Below, piece by piece: positions 5,995 through 13,818 of a stretch of DNA of 22,957 bases. The stretch spans positions 1 to 22,957 of the forward strand of contig CAZFCK010000054.1 in NCBI GenBank assembly GCA_964517355.1, read 5' to 3'. The translations under genes were made by a program, and so were the position numbers. Source of the DNA: CAZFCK01 sp964517355. Lineage in GTDB: Bacteria; Desulfobacterota; Desulfovibrionia; Desulfovibrionales; Desulfovibrionaceae. The stretch's first letter is position 1. The number at the start of each line of letters is the position of its first letter. Below the pieces are notes generated by a model that saw only the letters and a list, made by a program, of their open reading frames with translations, made no database searches and had not been told where the DNA came from.

Positions 5995-6552
5995 ATGAAA
6001 AAGTGTGGATCGCTCACAGTGTGCTTGGCGTTTTTCCTGCTGCTCCTCCCGTCGTTGACCCAGGCGGGGGCCGTTGTCTACAACAAATACAACATTCACA
6101 CCTACAACAACGGCCGGGATTTTCGCGCCAGCTACGCCAATTGGACCGACCCGGGCAGCGGACACGGCATCGTGCCGCCGAACACGCCCATGATCATTGA
6201 AAACTGGCGCAGCGGTTTCATCATCAAAACGCAAAAAGCGCCCAAGCTGACCATCTATTTTCTTTACGACAAAGGACGCATGACGATGAAGATGGCGGAT
6301 TACATCCGCACCATCACCTCACCCTCTCCTGTTTCCATGGAAAAGCTCACGCCGCTGGACCTTGAAGGCGTGAAAGAGGGCAGGGCCATAGTGGGCATGA
6401 CCAAAGAGGGCGTGCTCACCGCTTTGGGGTACCCTGCGCAACATCGCACCCCGTCCTTGCAGGCCAGGGAGTGGACGTATTGGAAAAACAGATTCACAAC
6501 GCTTGTGGTCTTCTTCGACAGCCGGGGCATTGTGACGGATATTAAGGAATAG
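5995..6552 (+). CDS. Secreted protein of unknown function with a BamE/SmpA-like C-terminal segment
   Basis: The 185-residue product has a clear Sec signal peptide (MKKCGSLTVC, Leu-rich core, probable cleavage after LTQA near residue 24) and no lipobox, so it is probably periplasmic. The middle part is unfamiliar. The last 60 residues follow the pattern of BamE/SmpA-type small domains: GMTKEGVLTALGYPAQH, then a WTYWKN strand, a VVFFDSRGIV strand and a DIKE end. Such domains often sit in envelope-assembly factors. GAGGA stands 5 nt before the ATG at 5995; upstream in-frame starts would put extra residues before the signal peptide. It is the first gene after the 5842 promoter, and its last codons contain the ribosome site of fabG, so the two are coupled. 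Confidence 0.8.
   Translation: MKKCGSLTVCLAFFLLLLPSLTQAGAVVYNKYNIHTYNNGRDFRASYANWTDPGSGHGIVPPNTPMIIENWRSGFIIKTQKAPKLTIYFLYDKGRMTMKMADYIRTITSPSPVSMEKLTPLDLEGVKEGRAIVGMTKEGVLTALGYPAQHRTPSLQAREWTYWKNRFTTLVVFFDSRGIVTDIKE
6544..6548 (+). promoter_or_regulatory. Ribosome binding site supporting a TTG start
   Basis: AAGGA inside the last codons of the upstream gene lies 8 nt before the TTG at 6557. No ATG or GTG start is available before the conserved dinucleotide-binding motif, so the TTG is favoured. Confidence 0.6.
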
Positions 6553-6556
6553 CGGT

Positions 6557-7303
6557 TTGCCTGGAAACAAAGAAAAACGCGGACGCCCCATAGCGCTGGT
6601 CACAGGCGGGAGCAAGGGCATCGGGAAGGCGGTCGCCCTGGGCCTTGCGCAGGACGGCTGCGACATCTGGCTCAACTATCGCAGCGACCACACCGCGGCC
6701 GAAGCCGTGGCCGAAGGCGTTCGGGCTCTGGGGCGTGAGTGCGTGACCCTGCCCTTCGACGTGGCGGACGAGCGTGCCGTGCAGGCGGCCTTGGAACCCT
6801 TGCTGGCCGGAGCCGCGCCCTTTGCCGTGGTCAGCAACGCGGGGTTCACCCGCGACGGCCTGCTGGCGCTGATGGACGCGGCTTCCTGGAAGGGCGTGCT
6901 GGACGTGCATCTGAACGGATTTTTTCACGTCGTGCGCGCCGTGCTGCCCGGCATGCTGCGCGCGCGCAAGGGCCGCATCGTGGCCATCAGTTCCACGGCC
7001 GGGCAGGCGGGGCTTCCGGGCCAGACCAACTACGCGGCCGCCAAGGCCGGACTCATGGGCGCGGTGCGCTCTTTGGCCGCGGAGGTGGCGAAAAGGGGCG
7101 TGCTCGTCAATAGTGTGGCCCCGGGCTTTATCGCCACGGAAATGACGGCCGGACTCCCGATTGACGACATCAAGAAGCGCATACCTCTGGGGCGCTTCGG
7201 CGAGGCCGGGGAAGTGGCCGCCGCGGTGCGCTTTCTGTGTTCGGAAAAGGCCGCCTACATCACCGGACAGACGATCTCGGTCAACGGCGGCATCCACATG
7301 TAG
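6557..7303 (+). CDS. 3-oxoacyl-ACP reductase (FabG-like, SDR family)
   Basis: A short-chain dehydrogenase/reductase of 248 residues, expected to reduce 3-oxoacyl-ACP to 3-hydroxyacyl-ACP with NADPH in the cytoplasm. The TGGSKGIG cofactor motif lies near residue 15, followed by SNAG, the catalytic Ser in ISSTAGQAG, and the YAAAK Tyr/Lys pair. The PGFIATEMT and SVNGG segments are typical of FabG. All catalytic residues are present. The start is a TTG 4 nt after the upstream stop, with the ribosome site inside the upstream gene. Its position among ketosynthases, ACP and dehydratase marks it as the dedicated ketoreductase of this locus (inference), not necessarily the housekeeping fabG. A 99-bp gap follows in which I see only a weak TTCCT/AGGAA hairpin. 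Confidence 0.92.
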   Translation: MPGNKEKRGRPIALVTGGSKGIGKAVALGLAQDGCDIWLNYRSDHTAAEAVAEGVRALGRECVTLPFDVADERAVQAALEPLLAGAAPFAVVSNAGFTRDGLLALMDAASWKGVLDVHLNGFFHVVRAVLPGMLRARKGRIVAISSTAGQAGLPGQTNYAAAKAGLMGAVRSLAAEVAKRGVLVNSVAPGFIATEMTAGLPIDDIKKRIPLGRFGEAGEVAAAVRFLCSEKAAYITGQTISVNGGIHM

Positions 7304-7402
7304 CCCGCACCCCTGGTTGCTTGACGATCGTCCTTGTACCGCGTAAATAAAATGGCCCTTCCTTGATGAGGAAAGACCCGCTGACCTTTTGAGTTTGCCC
7401 GC

Positions 7403-8629
7403 ATGCATAGAGTGGCCATAACCGGTGTAGGCATCGTCAGTTGCCTGGGTAATGATGTGCCCGCAGTGGCCTCCGCATTACGCGAGGGGCGGTGCGGCAT
7501 TGTGGTGGACGCGGAACGCGCCGGACTGGGCTTCAGAAGCCCCCTGACCGGGATGGTGCGGGATTACGCCGCGCCTGACGGTCTCTCCAAAAAAAGCCGC
7601 AAGACCATGCCGGATTTCGCTGTCTGGAGTTACGACGCCTGTCTCCAGGCCCTGCGCATGGCCGGCATGCCCCTCGACGCAGTGCGCAACCCGCAAAGCG
7701 GCGTCATTTTCGGCTGCGATTCCAGCGCGCTGGCCAATGTGGAACAAGCGGACGCCGTACGCGAATACAAGGACACGGCGCGCATCGGCTCCGGACTTAT
7801 CTTTCGGGCCATGAATTCCACCGTGACCATGAATCTGAATATTCTGCTCGGTACCCAGGGGGCCAACTGGACGGTTTCCTCGGCCTGCTCCAGCGGAGGG
7901 CACGCCATCGGCCAGGCAGCGGACAGCATCGCGCTGGGCAGGCAGGAGCGCGTGTTGTGCGGCGGCGCCCAGGAAATAACCTGGCAATCCATCTGTAGTT
8001 TCGACGGCCTTGGGGCTTTTTCACGGCGCATCGACGCGCCGTGCCTCGCCAGCCGCCCCTTCGACGCGGCGCGCGACGGCTTGGTGCCCAGCGGCGGCGC
8101 GGCGGCCGTATTGCTGGAGCGTATGGACCTTGCCGAGAAAAGGGGAGCCGCCATCCTGGGCGAAGTGCTTTCCTACGCCTATTCCTCGGATGGACAGCAC
8201 ATTTCCGTGCCCAACGGCGACGGTCTGGCGCGGGCCATGCAAAGCGCCCTGCATTGCGCCGGCCTCGCTCCCGATGCCGTGGACAGCGTCAGCGCGCACG
8301 CCACCTCCACCATTGCCGGAGATGCGGCCGAGGCCCAGGCCATACGTGCGGTTTTTGGCGAATATCAGCCGGATGTCCTTTGCCTCAAGGCGCTGACCGG
8401 CCACGAACTCTGGATGTCCGGGGCTTCCCAGGTGGTCTACGGCGTTATCATGGCCCGTGAGGGATTTTTGGCCCCGCACCCCACTTTTGACACGCCGGAT
8501 GCGGCCAGTAGAGGCCTGCTCATTCACAGGGAGTTGCAGTTGCGCGGACCACGGATCATGTTGTGCAACGCCGCGGGCTTTGGCGGTACAAATTCCTGTC
8601 TTGCCTTGCATTTTGCCTATGACCTTTGA
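7403..8629 (+). CDS. Beta-ketoacyl-ACP synthase (FabB/FabF-type), intact active site
   Basis: A 408-residue ketosynthase for decarboxylative Claisen condensation on ACP-bound chains. The Cys-His-His set is complete: Cys162 in VSSACSSGG, His299 in SAHATST and His334 in LTGHELW, with Lys329 just before. The N-terminal AITGVGIVSCLG strand and the C-terminal GFGGTNS loop are typical. The ribosome site is weak (GAG about 10 nt before the ATG), but the first residues (MHRVAITGVG) align with other synthases, so the start is sound. The stop overlaps the next gene by 11 bp. It is only distantly similar to the second synthase at 10085, which suggests different chain or partner preferences (inference). 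Confidence 0.93.
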   Translation: MHRVAITGVGIVSCLGNDVPAVASALREGRCGIVVDAERAGLGFRSPLTGMVRDYAAPDGLSKKSRKTMPDFAVWSYDACLQALRMAGMPLDAVRNPQSGVIFGCDSSALANVEQADAVREYKDTARIGSGLIFRAMNSTVTMNLNILLGTQGANWTVSSACSSGGHAIGQAADSIALGRQERVLCGGAQEITWQSICSFDGLGAFSRRIDAPCLASRPFDAARDGLVPSGGAAAVLLERMDLAEKRGAAILGEVLSYAYSSDGQHISVPNGDGLARAMQSALHCAGLAPDAVDSVSAHATSTIAGDAAEAQAIRAVFGEYQPDVLCLKALTGHELWMSGASQVVYGVIMAREGFLAPHPTFDTPDAASRGLLIHRELQLRGPRIMLCNAAGFGGTNSCLALHFAYDL

Positions 8630-10094
8630 TTATCTCGTTGTCGGAGCCGGTGTGTCGGGCATGGCCACGGCCTTGGTGCTCGCCCGCCAGGGCAGAAGCG
8701 TGGCGCTTATTGAGAGCGCGCCGCGTGTCGCGCCCCTGCTGCGCGGCTTTTCCCGGAACGGCGTGCAGTTCGATTCGGGCTTCCACTACAGCGGCGGCCT
8801 CGGACAGGGGCAGGTGCTCAGCGTCGTCTTCGACTACCTGGGAGTGGGCAAGCGTATCGTCCTCGCCCCCCATGGTGTGGAAGACACCTTCCGCCTACTC
8901 GCAACGGGCGAGGATTTCCCCATTCCTTACGATTACCGGGCGCTTGCCTCCTGCTTGAGCGAACGCTTTCCGCGCGAGGAAAAGGGAGTGCGCACGTATC
9001 TGGAGGCCGTGCGCAACGAATTCGAATCCACGCCTTTTTTGAATCTCGATGTCAACGGGGAATCCGGTTGCAGCCCCCTGCAGGGCACGAGTCTCGCCGA
9101 GGCGCTGCGGTCCTGGGTGGACGACCCGCTGTTGCGCCAGATTCTTTCCATGCACCATTTTTTTTACGGCGTGCCGCCGGAACGGATAAGTTTTGTGGAC
9201 CATGCCCGATTTGTGGGCGCGTATTACGCCTCCACCAGAGGCGTGCAAGGAGGCGGCAGGGCCCTGACCGCGGCTTTTGAAGCGGCGTTGTCCGCTGCCG
9301 GGGTGGCCGTACATTGCGGCAGAGCCGCCTCGCGGCTCTTGCTTGGAGCGGACGGCGCGTTGCGCGGCGTGGAGCTGCAGGACGGCGAGCGGCTCCCGGG
9401 CAGGGGCGTGATCGTCACCCTGCACCCCAAGGCCCTGCTGCGTCTGGCGCCGAAAACCGCTTTCCGCCCCGCATATGCCCGGGCCCTGCAGGCCCTGGAG
9501 GAATCGCCCGCCGCGCACATGCTTTTCGGCGTGAGCGATACCCCGTTGCCGACGCTCAGCCGTGGAGGGTTGCACATCGCCCCGAAATTGGGCGTGAGCC
9601 TTGCCGGGCTCGAGACGCAGCCCCTGGCGGAGCGGCAATTGTTCGTGGCCCTGGCCGGAGACAGTCCGCGCCAAGGGGAACAGGCCATCGGGATCATCTG
9701 CCCCACGCCGCATAATGAAGCCGGGAAATTTTCATTGGAAAAAGGGGTGGATGCGCAAGAATACGCGGCCTACAAGCAGGACGCGGTATCGCGTCTACAG
9801 GAGCGTGCCTTGCAAGCCTGCCCGGAATTGCAAGACCGCTGGCGCATGCTCGACGCGGCGACCCCTTTGACCTTTCGCCGCTTTTGTCATAGCCCCACAG
9901 GCAGTCTGTACGGGGTGATGCATGCCCTGGACGCGCGCTGCCCCTTGCCGCAGACGAAGCTGCCGGGACTGCACGTGGCAGGGCAAGGCGTTTCCGGGCC
10001 TGGCGTGCTGGGGGCCACGGTGTCCGCGCTTGTCACCTGCGCAGCCATTGTGGGGCGCGATACGCTGCTCAACGAGGTAAGATCATGCCGCTAA
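8619..10094 (+). CDS. FAD-dependent oxidoreductase of the phytoene desaturase / retinol saturase (CrtI-RetSat) type
   Basis: The 491-residue protein begins with a dinucleotide-binding motif (VVGAGVSGMATALVLARQG, Gly9-x-Gly11-x-x-Gly14, and Glu32 for the adenosine ribose). It ends with the FAD-contacting segment LPGLHVAGQGVSGPGVLG usual in CrtI/CrtO/RetSat relatives. Family members desaturate, isomerise or saturate polyene chains. No signal peptide is present. A longer frame opens upstream at 8457 inside the ketosynthase gene, but the ATG at 8619 puts the FAD motif at the N-terminus as expected and overlaps the preceding stop by 11 bp, a common coupling. In this locus it probably edits the chain made by the synthases, introducing or removing double bonds (inference). 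The direction of the reaction cannot be told. Confidence 0.88.
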   Translation: MTFDYLVVGAGVSGMATALVLARQGRSVALIESAPRVAPLLRGFSRNGVQFDSGFHYSGGLGQGQVLSVVFDYLGVGKRIVLAPHGVEDTFRLLATGEDFPIPYDYRALASCLSERFPREEKGVRTYLEAVRNEFESTPFLNLDVNGESGCSPLQGTSLAEALRSWVDDPLLRQILSMHHFFYGVPPERISFVDHARFVGAYYASTRGVQGGGRALTAAFEAALSAAGVAVHCGRAASRLLLGADGALRGVELQDGERLPGRGVIVTLHPKALLRLAPKTAFRPAYARALQALEESPAAHMLFGVSDTPLPTLSRGGLHIAPKLGVSLAGLETQPLAERQLFVALAGDSPRQGEQAIGIICPTPHNEAGKFSLEKGVDAQEYAAYKQDAVSRLQERALQACPELQDRWRMLDAATPLTFRRFCHSPTGSLYGVMHALDARCPLPQTKLPGLHVAGQGVSGPGVLGATVSALVTCAAIVGRDTLLNEVRSCR

Positions 10095-11320
10095 GGCGCG
10101 TGGTGGTCACCGGCCTTGGCGCCGTTTCGCCCTTCGGCTTGGGCGCGGATGCGCTTTTTTCCGCGCTCATGCAGGGGCGCAGCGGCATCAGCCTCATGCC
10201 GGAACTGCAAAAAGTCAAAGGATTGCGCTGTCATGTGGCCGGACAGGTCCAGGACCCGGACATAGCGCACGTACCGCGCAAATTCCGGCGCTTCATGTCC
10301 CGGATGTCGGTGTTCACGCTCCTGGCCTGCCAGGAGGCCCTGGAACAGGCGCGTATGCCGGAGGAGCGGGTCCGGGGGGGGCGCTTGGGCCTCGCCGTGG
10401 GCTCCACTCTGGGGAGTTCGCAGACAACCCAGGAATTTTATGAGGACTATCTACGGGATTACTCCATTGAGCGCACGAAATCGCCGCTTTTTTTCAAGGT
10501 CATGGGGCACACCTGCGCGGCGAACACGGCCCAGGCCCTGGGCATAGCCGGCCGCGTGCTCGCGCCCGCCGCTGCCTGCGCCAGCGCCGGACAAGCAATC
10601 GGCCTGGGCCTGGAAGCCATCGCCCTGGGGCGCCAGGAGGCCATGCTCTGCGGCGGCGCGGAGGAGATGCACGCCCTCACGGTGTCCACGTTCGATATTT
10701 TGCACGCCGCCTCCACGGGATACGACGACGCGCCCGCCAGGTCGCCGCGCCCTTTCGACAAGGGCAGGGACGGCACCGTATGCAGCGAAGGCGCGGGTAT
10801 CCTCCTGCTGGAGTCCCTGGACAGCGCCCTGGAGCGCGGGGTGGAGCCTCTCGCCGAAGTGCTCGGTTTCGCCACGAGCAACGACGCCATGAATATTTCA
10901 AGCCCGGACGCGGGGAGCGTCGAGGCCTGTCTGCGTCAGGCCCTGGAGCACGCGGGACTTTCGCCCCGCGACATCGATTACGTGAACGCCCACGCCACCG
11001 GGACCGAACTCGGCGATGCGGCGGAAGGGCGGGCTTTGGAGCGCGTGTTTGGCGGGCAGACGCCCGTGAGCAGTCTCAAGGGACATCTGGGGCATTCCCT
11101 TGCGGCCAGCGGCGGGCTCGAAAGCGTGGCTGTGGTGCGCATGATGCGCGCGGGGCGCGCGGCGCCCACATTGAATCTGGAACATATTGACCCCGGCTGT
11201 GGAAACCTTCATCATGTCCTTTTACCGACAGATATGCGCATCAAACATGTGCTCAAGAACAATTTCGCTCTTGGCGGAGTGAACACAGCTTTGGTTTTCG
11301 GGAGTTACGGCGATGGATGA
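10085..11320 (+). CDS. Beta-ketoacyl-ACP synthase II (FabF-like), intact active site
   Basis: The 411-residue protein is a full-length condensing enzyme. Catalytic residues are visible: Cys165 in AAACASAGQ, His303 in NAHATGTELG, Lys332 and His337 in SSLKGHLGHS. The N-terminal VVVTGLGAVSPFG and the C-terminal NNFALGGVNT loop fit FabF better than FabB. The gene overlaps the FAD oxidoreductase by 10 bp and the ACP gene by 8 bp, which indicates translational coupling and a shared complex or pathway. Together with the synthase at 7403 and the cysteine-less protein at 4714, it makes three ketosynthase-fold proteins in one locus, as in aryl-polyene clusters, where some pair as heterodimers (family knowledge). 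Which two pair here is unknown. Confidence 0.94.
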   Translation: MPLRRVVVTGLGAVSPFGLGADALFSALMQGRSGISLMPELQKVKGLRCHVAGQVQDPDIAHVPRKFRRFMSRMSVFTLLACQEALEQARMPEERVRGGRLGLAVGSTLGSSQTTQEFYEDYLRDYSIERTKSPLFFKVMGHTCAANTAQALGIAGRVLAPAAACASAGQAIGLGLEAIALGRQEAMLCGGAEEMHALTVSTFDILHAASTGYDDAPARSPRPFDKGRDGTVCSEGAGILLLESLDSALERGVEPLAEVLGFATSNDAMNISSPDAGSVEACLRQALEHAGLSPRDIDYVNAHATGTELGDAAEGRALERVFGGQTPVSSLKGHLGHSLAASGGLESVAVVRMMRAGRAAPTLNLEHIDPGCGNLHHVLLPTDMRIKHVLKNNFALGGVNTALVFGSYGDG

Positions 11321-11576
11321 GCAGAGTATCAAGGAAACGGTGAACAAGGCCCTGGCCGAGGAATTCGAGCTCGAGCCCGAGGCCATGACGCCTGAAGCCA
11401 ACCTGTACGAAGACCTGGGCTTGGACAGCCTTGACGCTGTGGACATGGTTATTGTGCTGGAAAACGCCTTTGGCGTGAAAATCCGCGATGAACAGACCTT
11501 GCGCACAATCCGCACGCTTAACGATATTTATGAATATATATATCAGAAAAAGAACCAGGATCGGGATACGGATTAG
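11313..11576 (+). CDS. Acyl carrier protein
   Basis: A small acidic protein of 87 residues carrying the phosphopantetheine site GLDSLDAVDMV, with Ser39 as the attachment point. It has the four-helix ACP pattern and a slightly extended C-terminal tail (YQKKNQDRDTD). A GGGAG site precedes the ATG, and the gene overlaps the preceding ketosynthase stop by 8 bp. It is the only ACP in the locus, so both the starter and the growing chain are probably carried by it; classical aryl-polyene loci often have two. No phosphopantetheinyl transferase is encoded in the window, so activation must come from elsewhere. Confidence 0.95.
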   Translation: MDEQSIKETVNKALAEEFELEPEAMTPEANLYEDLGLDSLDAVDMVIVLENAFGVKIRDEQTLRTIRTLNDIYEYIYQKKNQDRDTD

Positions 11577-11578
11577 CC

Positions 11579-12382
11579 GTGCCGCTCCCCTGTTGGGCGC
11601 GTAAGGCCATGACCGGCAAGGCGCCATGGGGCAAGGCGCTGGCCGCCACGGCGTACGGCGCGCCGGCTCTGGTGCTGGTGACGGTGGGCGTGCTGTGTTT
11701 TTACCCGTTGGTGTACGCATGGAAACGTCTGTCGGCAGGGTGGACGGGGCGGCGCATCGCGCGGCATTTCATCTGGCTTTACGGCCGCGCTTGGCGAGTC
11801 GCATTTTCTCCTTTTGTGCGCTTTGTCGTACGCATGCCTGCGGCGCGGGATTTTCCGCGGCCCTGTATCGTGGTGTGCAACCACCTTTCCGTGTTCGATA
11901 TTTACAGCATGTCCCTTCTTCCGGTGAGTGATGTGGCCATGACGGTGCGTTCCTGGCCCTTTCGCCTTTTTTGGAACAGGCCGTTCATGAGGCTGGCCGG
12001 CTACCTTGACATTGAGGGACGCCGACCCGAAGATGTCTGGCATGATATGCGGGAAACGTTGGCGCAAGGCGGCGTGCTGGTTTTTTTCCCAGAAGGACAC
12101 CGCAGCCGGGACGGAAGCTTGCAGCGCTTCAGGTCCGGCGCGTTCAAGCTCGCGGTGACGTGCGGCGCGCCCGTTGTTCCCGTGTGCATACAGGGGACGG
12201 ATACGCTGTTGCCCCCTGGGGGGCGCTTGTTGCGGCCGGCGACGGTGCGTATCCACGCGCTTCCGCCTGTGGCGGCAACGGAGTATACCGGAGAACTGGC
12301 GCATGGGGCGTTGCGTAAGCACGTGAAAGCCCGCATGGCCGAAGAGCTGGCGCACATGCGCGCCATGGCGGATGCGCAATGA
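11579..12382 (+). CDS. PlsC-like lysophospholipid acyltransferase family protein
   Basis: Members transfer an acyl chain from CoA or ACP to a lysophospholipid or another alcohol at the inner membrane. The 267-residue protein has a hydrophobic segment near residues 27-47, the block I motif NHLSVFD (His102-x4-Asp107), the block III motif PEGHRS (172-176, with His where most have Thr), and the VVPVCIQGTD block IV. All residues needed for catalysis appear present. The GTG at 11579, 2 nt after the ACP stop, is taken as start; an ATG at 11609, ten codons later, is also possible and has an AAGG close by. It overlaps the ligase gene by 4 bp. It may release the finished chain from the ACP onto a lipid, since no thioesterase is seen (inference). 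Confidence 0.9.
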   Translation: MPLPCWARKAMTGKAPWGKALAATAYGAPALVLVTVGVLCFYPLVYAWKRLSAGWTGRRIARHFIWLYGRAWRVAFSPFVRFVVRMPAARDFPRPCIVVCNHLSVFDIYSMSLLPVSDVAMTVRSWPFRLFWNRPFMRLAGYLDIEGRRPEDVWHDMRETLAQGGVLVFFPEGHRSRDGSLQRFRSGAFKLAVTCGAPVVPVCIQGTDTLLPPGGRLLRPATVRIHALPPVAATEYTGELAHGALRKHVKARMAEELAHMRAMADAQ

Positions 12383-13707
12383 CGATGCTTGTGAGTGCGG
12401 AGGCATCGGGGCATGACCCAGCGTGGGACGCGCCCCCACTTGTGGCGGAAATGCAGGACAGGCTCGTGCGTGAGCATGTGGCCTATCTTGCGGGGCATTC
12501 CCCTTTTTACGCCCGCAGACTGCGCGACGCGGGCATGGACGCCCGTGATGTGCGCGGCATGGCGGATCTGCCCCACCTGCCCTTGACGGAAAAAAAAGAT
12601 CTGGACGACCACGGCGAGGAATTTCTGTGCGTGCCGCAGGAAGACGTGGTGGACGTGTGCCTGACCTCGGGCACCACTGCCCAACCCGTGGCCCTGCTGC
12701 AAACCAGGGCCGACCTGGAACGACTGACGCGCAACGAGGAGCGCGGTTTCCGCACCGTGGGCGTGACGGCTGCGGACAGGGTCATGATCTGCGCGGCCAT
12801 GGACCGCTGTTTCATGGCCGGGCTGGCCTATTTTCTGGGGCTGGTGCGCATTGGCGCCAGAGTGGTGCGCGCCGGGTCCAGCAGCCTGCCCGTGGCTATG
12901 GAATTGGTGCGGGGGCAGCGCCCCACGGTGATTGTGGGCGTGCCCACGCTCATCAAGACCATAGGCGAACGCCTCCAGGCCGAGGGCGACGACCCCGCAA
13001 CCCTGGGCGTGCGCATCCTGGTCTGCATCGGCGAACCCGTGCGCAACCATGATTTTTCGCTTTCCCCGCTTGGGGAGCGCATCCATGAATTGTGGGGCGC
13101 GCGCGTGCACGGCACCTACGCCAGCACGGAACTGGCGACAGGCATCACCGAGTGCTCAGGCGGATGCGGGGGGCATCTGCCGCAGGATTTGGCGGCCATT
13201 GAACTGCTGGACGAAGCGGGACGCCCCGTTCGGCCCGGAACACCCGGAGAGGTCGTGGCCACGCCGCTGGGCGTCACGGGCATGCCCTTGCTGCGTTTCC
13301 GCACCGGCGACATGGCCGTGTTGCACGAAGCCCCTTGCGCCTGCGGCCGAATGTCGCCCCGGCTGGGGCCGATTTTGGGGCGCAGGAGCCATCTGCTCAA
13401 GTACCGCGGCACCACGGTGTATCCCAACGCCATTTTCACGGTGCTTCAAGGCATGGAGAGCATCCAGGGCTATTACATCGAAGTGCGCGATGAATATGAA
13501 CTTTCTGATCAGATTCGCGTGGTTGTGGGCGCCGTGGACGCAACGCTCACGCCTGCCGCCGTGGCCGAACGCATTGCCGCGCGCGTCCGCGTGAAACCGG
13601 AAGTGGTGCTCGCTTCCCCGGAAGCCGTGGCCCGCAAGGTGATACAACCGGACAAGCGCAAGCCCGTCACGTTTTTCGATTACCGCGCAGGCGGAAAGGG
13701 GAGGTGA
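12379..13707 (+). CDS. PaaK/F390-synthetase-type AMP-dependent acyl ligase
   Basis: An adenylate-forming enzyme of 442 residues. It shows the ATP-binding loop LTSGTTAQPV (95-104), the YASTE adenine-side motif (247-251), RFRTGDMAV (306-314), and a C-terminal subdomain with a Lys-rich end (KVIQPDKRKP). A Cys/His group, CSGGCGGH (259-266) followed by CACGR (320-324), matches the metal-binding site seen in phenylacetate-CoA ligase and coenzyme F390 synthetase relatives. Members activate carboxylic acids, often aryl acids, as AMP esters and pass them to CoA or a carrier. In this locus it probably loads the starter acid, or a free chain, onto the ACP (inference). The start overlaps the acyltransferase stop as ATGA. 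A second in-frame ATG lies 6 nt later. Confidence 0.9.
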   Translation: MTMLVSAEASGHDPAWDAPPLVAEMQDRLVREHVAYLAGHSPFYARRLRDAGMDARDVRGMADLPHLPLTEKKDLDDHGEEFLCVPQEDVVDVCLTSGTTAQPVALLQTRADLERLTRNEERGFRTVGVTAADRVMICAAMDRCFMAGLAYFLGLVRIGARVVRAGSSSLPVAMELVRGQRPTVIVGVPTLIKTIGERLQAEGDDPATLGVRILVCIGEPVRNHDFSLSPLGERIHELWGARVHGTYASTELATGITECSGGCGGHLPQDLAAIELLDEAGRPVRPGTPGEVVATPLGVTGMPLLRFRTGDMAVLHEAPCACGRMSPRLGPILGRRSHLLKYRGTTVYPNAIFTVLQGMESIQGYYIEVRDEYELSDQIRVVVGAVDATLTPAAVAERIAARVRVKPEVVLASPEAVARKVIQPDKRKPVTFFDYRAGGKGR

Positions 13708-13729
13708 AGCGGAGCTTCCGCTCTTTTTT
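13708..13729 (+). terminator. Weak terminator-like hairpin after the ligase gene
   Basis: AGCGGA pairs with TCCGCT around a 3-nt loop, followed by C and six T. The stem is short, so it may only attenuate transcription into the dehydratase and LolA-like genes. Confidence 0.45.
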
Positions 13730-13804
13730 GGTGCAAGGGGAACGCCTTTTGATGTAGGCTCTCCCTCGGAATCAGTTACGTTCTTTTATCCCACTTTGCG
13801 GAGC

Positions 13805-13812
13805 AAAGGAGG
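13805..13812 (+). promoter_or_regulatory. Strong ribosome binding site deciding a GTG start
   Basis: AAAGGAGG lies 6 nt before the GTG at 13819, a near-perfect anti-16S match. It makes the GTG more likely than the ATG at 13837 downstream. Confidence 0.85.
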
Positions 13813-13818
13813 AGCGCA

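Noticed and set aside
8457..8618. A 54-residue N-terminal extension of the FAD oxidoreductase
   Set aside because: It lies inside the ketosynthase gene in another frame and would put unrelated sequence before the FAD motif that normally begins the protein.
11573..13110. Minus-strand frames opposite the acyltransferase and ligase genes
   Set aside because: They are His/Arg-rich and opposite genes with clear catalytic motifs and coupled starts.
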